DNA of 6,731 nt. It comes from an uncultured Ruminococcus sp. (GTDB lineage Bacteria; Bacillota; Clostridia; Oscillospirales; Acutalibacteraceae). Positions 1 to 6,731 of this stretch are shown piece after piece. The stretch is from assembly GCA_902773155.1 (NCBI GenBank), contig CACYDK010000062.1:1-6731 (forward strand), in the 5' to 3' direction. The first letter of the stretch is position 1, and the number at the start of each line of letters is the position of its first letter. The position numbers and the translations under genes are program-made. A model generated the notes under the pieces. That model saw only the letters and a program-made list of their open reading frames with translations. It ran no database searches and was not told the origin of the DNA.

Positions 1-1048
1 GCGCGTAGCGTTCGAGCTCGAGAGCCTCGGACTGTTCCTCACGGGGATCGGCGTAATGCTTTTAGCCCGTCAGGAGCTCCGCTCGGCCTATGTTCAGCTT
101 ATTGCCGGAGTAGGCGGAATGATAGTGTTCTGCCTTCTCGTTAAGTTTATCGAGAACCCCGACCGTATAGGTAAATGGCGCGTCATTATTATGATCGCCG
201 CCGTTGGACTCCTCGCCGTAAACCTCGTTTTCGGTAAGGTAACTAACGGCTCAAACAACTGGATACAGCTCGGCCCCATCACGGTTCAGCCCTCCGAGTT
301 CGTAAAAATAGCGTTTATTTTTGTCGGAGCCTCAACCCTCGATCGTTTGATGACCCGTCAGAATCTACTCGAGTACATCATCTTTTCGGCGATATGCGTC
401 GGCGCGCTGGCCTTTATGGGCGACTTCGGAACCGCGATGATCTTCTTTGCGGCCTTCCTGCTCATCTCGTTTATGCGCTCGGGCGACTTCAAAACCCTCA
501 TACTCGCGCTCGCGGGAGCGGGCTTCGCCGGCTTCATCGTTCTGAATCTTAAGCCCTATGTGCTCAGGCGATTCCAGGGCTGGCGGCATGTCTGGGAATA
601 TCCCCAGGAGGCTCTCGGTTATCAGCAGGTTCGCGTCCTTACCTATATCGCGTCCGGCGGACTTTTCGGCGTGGGTATAGGAAACGGTTGCCTTAAATAC
701 GTCGCGGCCTCCGAATCCGACCTTGTTTTCGGACTGATGAGCGAGGAGATGGGCTTTATCGCGGCGGTATCTATCGCCGTAACCGTAGCGACGCTGTTTA
801 TCTACGCGCGATCCGTCGCGACCCGCAGCCGAAGCGCGTTCTACTCGATCGCCGCCTGCTGTGCCGCGGGAATGATGATCGTGCAGATGACTCTCAATGT
901 TTTCGGCATTACAGATATTCTCCCTCTTACCGGCGTAACATTCCCGTTTATAAGCGCGGGCGGCTCAAGCCTTATCTCGTGCTGGGGACTTCTGGCCTTT
1001 ATCAAGGCGGCCGACGAGAGAACCTATTCGAAGAAAATAACCACCTGA
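1..1048 (+). CDS. SEDS-family peptidoglycan glycosyltransferase (RodA/FtsW/SpoVE), 5' end outside window
   Basis: This is an integral membrane polymerase of the SEDS family, which joins lipid II into glycan strands together with a class B PBP. The frame is already open at base 2, with 18 in-frame codons before the ATG at 56 that encode more membrane-segment sequence (LESLGLFLTGIGV). The true start therefore lies upstream and 348 residues are visible. About ten hydrophobic segments can be counted. Family signatures are the GSNNWIQLGPITVQPSEF block (248-301), an SDLVFGLMSEEMGF block with its acidic residue at codon 719-721 (the position that aligns with the catalytic Asp of RodA proteins), and the C-terminal PLTGVTFPFISAGGSS motif near 920-970. 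A PBP gene begins 34 bp after the stop, the usual partner arrangement. Sequence alone does not decide between an elongation (RodA), division (FtsW) or sporulation (SpoVE) role. The order SEDS then short PBP resembles the actinobacterial rodA-pbpA pair, which slightly favours RodA-like. Confidence 0.96.
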   Translation, partial: RVAFELESLGLFLTGIGVMLLARQELRSAYVQLIAGVGGMIVFCLLVKFIENPDRIGKWRVIIMIAAVGLLAVNLVFGKVTNGSNNWIQLGPITVQPSEFVKIAFIFVGASTLDRLMTRQNLLEYIIFSAICVGALAFMGDFGTAMIFFAAFLLISFMRSGDFKTLILALAGAGFAGFIVLNLKPYVLRRFQGWRHVWEYPQEALGYQQVRVLTYIASGGLFGVGIGNGCLKYVAASESDLVFGLMSEEMGFIAAVSIAVTVATLFIYARSVATRSRSAFYSIAACCAAGMMIVQMTLNVFGITDILPLTGVTFPFISAGGSSLISCWGLLAFIKAADERTYSKKITT

Positions 1049-1082
1049 TTTTTAAATTTTTTACATAGAGGGGAGTGGAAAT

Positions 1083-2486
1083 ATGAAGAGGATACTCCAG
1101 CGTTCATGGCTGATTTTTATACTGGTTATCGGTTTTTTGATCGGAATGGGCTTTCTCGTCGTACAGACGGTAGTCGATTCGGCCGACTGGGCAAACCAGC
1201 CCTACAACGGTCATATCTCCGGAAGCGGCGGACTCGCTCAGGCCGGAAAAATCACCGACCGCAACGACGAGGTTTTGGCCGAAACAGTCGAAAAAAAGCG
1301 CCAGTATCACAACGACGAGAGCGTTCGGCGCGCTCTGCTTCACGTTGTCGGCGACAACTCGCTGAATATTTCCACCGCTGTCCAGAGCCAGTTCCGCTCG
1401 CAGCTCACGGGCTACAGCTTTATCTGGGGGCTCGATATGCCCAAGTCTTTCCGCTCCGGACGCGATATGCAGCTTACTGTAGACGCCGATACCTGCAAGG
1501 CGGCCTACGACGCGCTCGCTCCGTATGACAGCGGCGCCTGCGCGATATACAACTACAAAACCGGCGAGGTCATCTGCTCGGTGAGCACAAAGACCTACGA
1601 CCCCGCTGACCCGCCGGAAATAACGGAGGATAACGAGAGCGAGTACGAGGGCGTTTATCTCGACAACGTGCTCTCCTCAACCTACACTCCCGGCTCGATC
1701 TTCAAGATCGTGACCGCAGCCGCGGCTATCGAAAACATCCCCGATATCTGGGAGAGGACATGGGACTGCGAGGGCAAGGTCGAAATCGACGGCGGAGATA
1801 TAACCTGCGTCGGTTCTCACGGCCACGTGAATCTCTCCGAGGCCTTCGGCGATTCGTGCAATGTGGTTTTCGCGGAGCTCGCCGTTGAGCTCGGCTCGGC
1901 AAAAATGAACGAAACCGCTGAGAGAATGGGCATTAACGCCTCCTTCGATATCAGCGGCGTAGATACAAAAAAAGGTCACTACGACGCGCGCAAAACCAAC
2001 GAGAACCAGCTAGCGTGGTCGGGAGTCGGCCAGTATGACGATAAGACAAACCCGATGCAGATGGCGATGCTCTGCGGAGCTATTGCAAACGGCGGAAAAA
2101 CCGTGAATCCCTACATCATCGAGGGCGGCACCGGCTCTCTGCTGAAGGATATAGGTCTCAGCGTAAAAAGCAGCGGCTCTAACGAGTTTATGAGCAAGTC
2201 GACCGCCAAAAGTCTGGGCGAGCTTATGCGTTACGCGGTTGTCAACGACTATGGCGACAGCATGTTCGGAGGCTTGACAATCTGCGCGAAAACCGGTACC
2301 GGCGAAACCCTGACGGGCTCCGGCGGCGAAAAAAACGACGGCTGGATGGTCGGCTACTGCGTTGACGATGACGTTCCGCTCGCCTTTGCCTGCGTAGTAC
2401 GCGGAAGCGACCAGTACGGCTATTCTACCGCGGGTCAGGTCGCGGCTTCGGCAATGATTCAGGCCGCCCAGAGTCTTAGAAAATGA
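1083..2486 (+). CDS. Class B penicillin-binding protein (PbpA/PBP2-type transpeptidase)
   Basis: This D,D-transpeptidase crosslinks peptidoglycan and is the probable partner of the SEDS protein just upstream. The 467-residue protein starts with a short basic stretch and one membrane anchor (about residues 9-31), so the catalytic part is extracytoplasmic. A short pedestal region follows with the family motif KITDRNDEVLAET (56-68). All three active-site motifs are present: SIFK with nucleophile Ser205 and Lys208, SCN at 258-260, and KTGTG at 403-407. The NPMQMAMLCGAIANGG stretch before the KTG motif is also typical. The protein is shorter than many Bacillota PBP2 proteins, lacks visible C-terminal PASTA repeats, and in size resembles actinobacterial PbpA. 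The start at 1083 is supported by a purine-rich ribosome binding site (AGAGGGGAGTGG, 1067-1078) ending 4 bp before the ATG. It is probably co-transcribed with the gene upstream. A short hairpin after the stop (CAGG 2493-2496 with CCTG 2502-2505, then four T) is too weak to call a terminator. Confidence 0.96.
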   Translation: MKRILQRSWLIFILVIGFLIGMGFLVVQTVVDSADWANQPYNGHISGSGGLAQAGKITDRNDEVLAETVEKKRQYHNDESVRRALLHVVGDNSLNISTAVQSQFRSQLTGYSFIWGLDMPKSFRSGRDMQLTVDADTCKAAYDALAPYDSGACAIYNYKTGEVICSVSTKTYDPADPPEITEDNESEYEGVYLDNVLSSTYTPGSIFKIVTAAAAIENIPDIWERTWDCEGKVEIDGGDITCVGSHGHVNLSEAFGDSCNVVFAELAVELGSAKMNETAERMGINASFDISGVDTKKGHYDARKTNENQLAWSGVGQYDDKTNPMQMAMLCGAIANGGKTVNPYIIEGGTGSLLKDIGLSVKSSGSNEFMSKSTAKSLGELMRYAVVNDYGDSMFGGLTICAKTGTGETLTGSGGEKNDGWMVGYCVDDDVPLAFACVVRGSDQYGYSTAGQVAASAMIQAAQSLRK

Positions 2487-2540
2487 TTACCGCAGGCAAG
2501 TCCTGTTTTCATATACACATAATGAAAGGATCAATATAGT

Positions 2541-5399
<2,859 letters not shown>

Positions 5400-5412
5400 T
5401 CAACAATAATCC

Positions 5413-5450
5413 AGGGCAGACAGCTCCATCCGGGAGCTGCCTGCCCTTTG
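5413..5450 (+). terminator. First hairpin terminator after secA
   Basis: A 15-position stem begins 13 bp after the secA stop. The arm AGGGCAGACAGCTCC (5413-5427) pairs with GGAGCTGCCTGCCCT (5433-5447) around a 5-nt loop, with a single A/C mismatch (5420/5440). It is followed by TTTGTATATT, a broken T-tract. The stem is very stable, but the weak tail means it may act as a terminator, as a 3'-end stabiliser, or as a partial terminator backed up by the next hairpin. Confidence 0.75.
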
Positions 5451-5457
5451 TATATTC

Positions 5458-5504
5458 CGCGGTGTTTTGCAAAAGCTAGTTAAAGAACACCGCGTTTTGT
5501 TGTT
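5458..5504 (+). terminator. Second, rho-independent terminator after secA
   Basis: The arm CGCGGTGTT (5458-5466) pairs perfectly with AACACCGCG (5486-5494), extendable by a T·G and a T-A pair inside. The tail is TTTTGTTGTT (5495-5504), which gives the textbook GC stem plus T-tract for the plus strand. The loop of about 19 nt is larger than usual and contains its own small palindrome TTTTGCAAAA. The strand upstream of the stem is not A-rich, so bidirectional action is not indicated. Confidence 0.82.
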
Positions 5505-5519
5505 CGAAAAAACAAGTCT

Positions 5520-5575
5520 GGTTTCTGTCGGAAGCCGGTGATTCACGCGCTGAATATTTCCGTGCGGCAGAAACC
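5520..5575 (+). other. Long imperfect hairpin in the spoVAD leader
   Basis: GGTTTCTGTCG (5520-5530) pairs with CGGCAGAAACC (5565-5575) over 11 positions with one G·U pair. Inside it, GAA (5531-5533) can pair with TTC (5558-5560), and ATTCA (5541-5545) with TGAAT (5551-5555) around a CGCGC loop, giving a stacked, branched stem. No T-run follows, so it is not an intrinsic terminator. It lies between the terminators and the spoVAD start and would be transcribed only if the promoter is upstream of about 5520. I saw no convincing sigma-A or sigma-G promoter in 5505-5627. Its function is unknown. Confidence 0.5.
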
Positions 5576-5577
5576 TT

Positions 5578-5619
5578 CCCGAAAAATCCCAAAAGTCCGG
5601 AGCTCTTCGGGCGGAAAGG
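5578..5619 (+). promoter_or_regulatory. Alternative short helices abutting the spoVAD ribosome binding site
   Basis: The segment TTCGGG (5606-5611) can pair either with CCCGAA (5578-5583) or, as TTCGG, with CCGGA (5598-5602), and the two helices exclude each other. The shared strand ends directly before the likely Shine-Dalgarno GGAAAGG (5613-5619), which is 8 bp before the spoVAD ATG and decides that start. Helix choice could affect ribosome access. With helices this short, chance is a real alternative. Confidence 0.3.
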
Positions 5620-5627
5620 TTGATTTT

Positions 5628-6254
5628 ATGATAAAACGAAAAGGAAAGTATACTATCATATTCCCGGAGCCGCCGGTTATCTCAGGCTACGGCTCGGTCG
5701 CCGGAAAAAAGGAGAGCGAGGGGCCGCTGTCCGGCCGGTTCGACAAGGTATTCTATGATCCGCGCGCGGGTCAAAAGACCTTTGAGCAGGCCGAGAGCCT
5801 TTTTCAGCAGGAGGCGGTCGCGCTGGCGCTTTCGCGCGCCGAAAAAAAGGCCGGCGATGTGGATTTTATCTTTGCCGGCGATTTGCTCAACCAGTGCGTA
5901 AGCTCAAGCTACGGAATGGAGATATTCAATATCCCGTATCTCGGCCAGTACGGAGCCTGCTCCACAATGGCGCAGGGGCTTATTATGTCCGCGATGACTG
6001 TTGCCGGAGGCGCCGCCGACTGTTCCGCCTGCGTTACCTCGTCGCATTTCTGCACGGCCGAGCGACAGTACCGCTATCCTCTGGAATACGGCGGTCAGCG
6101 AACTCCGACCGCTCAGTGGACAGTGACCGCCTCGGGAAGCTGCATAGTGGAAAAAGCCGCGAAGGGGATAAAAATCAGCGCCGCGACCGTCGGCCGAATC
6201 ACCGACCTTAACACCTCCGACCCCAACAATATGGGCGCCGCCATGGCTCCTGCG
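5628..6254 (+). pseudogene. spoVAD: Stage V sporulation protein AD, 5' portion, interrupted by a mobile element
   Basis: SpoVAD is the soluble, thiolase-like subunit of the SpoVA complex. It binds dipicolinic acid and is needed for its uptake into the forespore. The 209 visible codons match the family closely: KESEGPLSGRFD (28-39), FAGDLLNQ (82-89), GACST with Cys111 in the thiolase-like fold (109-113), TSSH (137-140), ERQYRYPLEYGGQ (145-157), TPTAQWTVT (159-167) and NNMGAAMAPA (200-209). Family members are about 340 residues long and continue after this motif with AADT-like sequence and a second half-fold. Here the match ends abruptly and the rest is absent from the window. The start is supported by GGAAAGG at 5613-5619. 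No spoVAC precedes it, unlike the usual spoVAC-spoVAD order; secA and its terminators are upstream instead. The frame does not close at the junction but runs on into the element, so any product would carry a foreign tail. The gene is broken, or intact only after the element leaves. Confidence 0.93.
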
Positions 6255-6259
6255 ATATG

Positions 6260-6265
6260 TATAAT
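6260..6265 (+). promoter_or_regulatory. Perfect TATAAT -10 box at the element's end, without a local -35
   Basis: TATAAT starts 5 bp inside the inferred junction and points into the element. The place for a -35 box (about 6237-6242, GCCGCC) lies in spoVAD sequence and does not resemble TTGACA. In Tn4451/Tn4453, joining of the two ends in the circular form creates a promoter for the recombinase from a -35 on one end and a -10 on the other. A half-promoter here would fit that scheme; this is inference. Confidence 0.38.
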
Positions 6266-6323
6266 AGAACCATACCCGAATACTCAAAAACGCAGGCTGC
6301 ATCTATGTTTTCACGATTATTTT

Positions 6324-6343
6324 ACAAAAAAGGAGGTTTTTGT
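6324..6343. repeat. Small inverted repeat around AGGAGG
   Basis: ACAAAAA (6324-6330) and TTTTTGT (6337-6343) are perfect inverted copies separated by AGGAGG. As RNA this would be a weak A/U stem that displays a perfect Shine-Dalgarno core in its loop. No suitable start codon lies at normal spacing: TTG at 6340 is only 3 nt away and opens a frame of about 47 codons with no recognisable product. It may be a leader element or a protein-binding dyad. Confidence 0.4.
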
Positions 6344-6410
6344 TACAAATTGCGGCGGAGACCATAAAGTGGATTTTTCGGGTAAATCTTACCTCAACCG
6401 GAGGCGTCGA

Positions 6411-6731
6411 ATGTCAAAGAAAATTTCAGCCAAAAACAAAAGATACTACATACAGAAGGACGACTATGAATTGCCCGAATTGACACTCCCTGCGCTTGAA
6501 GCGATTTACGGAGTGTGGGGAACAAGGTACCGGCATTACCTGATGAGGCACGATAAGGTAAAGTATTATACGCTCCTGTGTTCGTGCGTGCTCCACGAGC
6601 ATATCACCGAGATCGACCTGAGAGCAGACAGGTTCTACGAGGAAACCGTCAATCGGCTCAAAAAACAAAAGAGCGTCACAGAAAAGCTCAGGATCAACAA
6701 TCCCGAGCTCTGGAAAAAGATGATGAACAAA
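6411..6731 (+). CDS. tnpV: Transposon-encoded protein TnpV, 3' end outside window
   Basis: TnpV is a small protein of unknown biochemical role encoded on Tn4451/Tn4453-type transposons and many related integrative elements of clostridia. The 107 visible residues follow the family layout: a short basic start, YELPELTLP (19-27), IYGVWGTRYRHYLMRH (32-47, the family's G-x-Y/W-G-x-x-R-x-x-YL block), LLCSCVLHEHITEID (55-69), and VTEKLRINNPELWKKMMN (89-106, the VTExLKaxNxxxW block). The usual C-terminal stretch lies beyond the window; family members are about 115-130 residues. The ATG at 6411 is chosen because GGAGG (6400-6404) lies 6 nt upstream and because similarity starts just after it. The same frame is open upstream all the way back to spoVAD, but that segment resembles neither protein. 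Recognition is from remembered family sequence, not a search. Confidence 0.87.
   Translation, partial: MSKKISAKNKRYYIQKDDYELPELTLPALEAIYGVWGTRYRHYLMRHDKVKYYTLLCSCVLHEHITEIDLRADRFYEETVNRLKKQKSVTEKLRINNPELWKKMMNK

Larger units (their letters stand above)
6255..6731 (+). mobile_element. Left end of a TnpV-encoding mobile element inserted in spoVAD, right end outside window
   Basis: The boundary is placed where SpoVAD similarity stops, after the GCG codon for Ala209 (6252-6254); the error is a few bases. Three signs agree: loss of family similarity in mid-protein, a fall in GC to about 40% (hand count 64 of 160 over 6251-6410, against roughly 55-60% to the left), and a transposon-borne gene, tnpV, as the first gene inside. 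A GA dinucleotide falls at 6254-6255, exactly at the boundary. GA is the crossover dinucleotide used by large serine recombinases of the TnpX/TndX type, which would fit a Tn4451-like element. GA is common, though, and the target side has not been seen. No recombinase, cargo or right end is visible, so the element could also be an ICE or a smaller transposon. Confidence 0.72.

Noticed and set aside
2487..2523. Promoter or terminator between the PBP gene and secA (TATACA, CATAAT, CAGG/CCTG hairpin)
   Set aside because: No -35 partner at acceptable spacing, and the hairpin has only four firm base pairs.
2522..2539. Five-codon ORF MKGSI ending one base before the secA ATG, as a translational-coupling leader
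   Set aside because: It has no ribosome binding site of its own and instead contains the secA Shine-Dalgarno, so the ATG is probably incidental.
5527..5542. GGAAGCCGGTGA resembles the start of a cobalamin riboswitch core
   Set aside because: The essential B12-box region (GCCACTG) and the other conserved core segments are missing downstream, and spoVAD is not a cobalamin-related gene.
5551..5580. TGAATA (5551-5556) as a sigma-G -35 box for spoVAD
   Set aside because: At the required 17-18 bp spacing the sequence is CCTTCCC, which does not resemble the CATACTA-type -10 box. TGAATA is better explained as the arm of the inner hairpin.
5894..6302. Plus-strand frame at 5894-6211 and minus-strand frame at 5904-6302
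   Set aside because: Both are out-of-frame shadows of spoVAD, whose own frame has no stop before the window end and carries all the family motifs.
6305..6367. Small basic ORF of 20 codons in the element leader as a real gene
   Set aside because: It has a poor ribosome site, is very short, and has no recognisable similarity. It is kept only as a possible leader peptide in the findings.

Overview
The window reads as chromosomal DNA from an endospore-forming member of the Bacillota, most likely a moderately GC-rich clostridial lineage of the Oscillospiraceae/Ruminococcaceae kind. That inference rests on three things: a spoVAD gene, which is restricted to spore formers; clear Shine-Dalgarno sites; and the neighbouring mobile gene tnpV, typical of clostridial transposons. 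Species cannot be read from the sequence.

Positions 1-5399 hold three co-directional housekeeping genes. The first is a SEDS-family glycosyltransferase (RodA/FtsW/SpoVE type) whose 5' end lies outside the window. A class B penicillin-binding protein follows 34 bp later; it is the expected transpeptidase partner. The third is a full-length secA (952 aa), the preprotein translocase ATPase, 54 bp further on. The first two form a peptidoglycan polymerase/crosslinker pair and all three may be one transcription unit. Two consecutive hairpins after secA (5413-5450 and 5458-5504), the second with a good T-tract, end that unit.

Positions 5505-5627 are a gene-free leader with a long imperfect hairpin and two mutually exclusive short helices next to the ribosome binding site of the next gene.

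Position 5628 starts spoVAD, the dipicolinic-acid-binding subunit of the forespore uptake channel. It matches the family well for 209 codons, through the conserved MGAAMAPA segment, and then stops matching at about 6254. From there GC content drops to about 40% and the sequence becomes the end of a mobile element. That end carries an isolated TATAAT box 5-10 bp inside the junction, a small inverted repeat around an AGGAGG, and then tnpV (6411 to the window end), a transposon-encoded protein known from the Tn4451/Tn4453 group and related clostridial elements. The reading frame stays open from the spoVAD start, across the junction and through tnpV, so a gene caller could report one chimeric protein.

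The main point of interest is therefore a site-specific mobile element sitting inside an essential sporulation gene. Either this strain has lost spoVAD, or the element is a removable intervening sequence comparable in principle to skin in sigK. The window ends before the recombinase and the right end, so these cannot be separated here.
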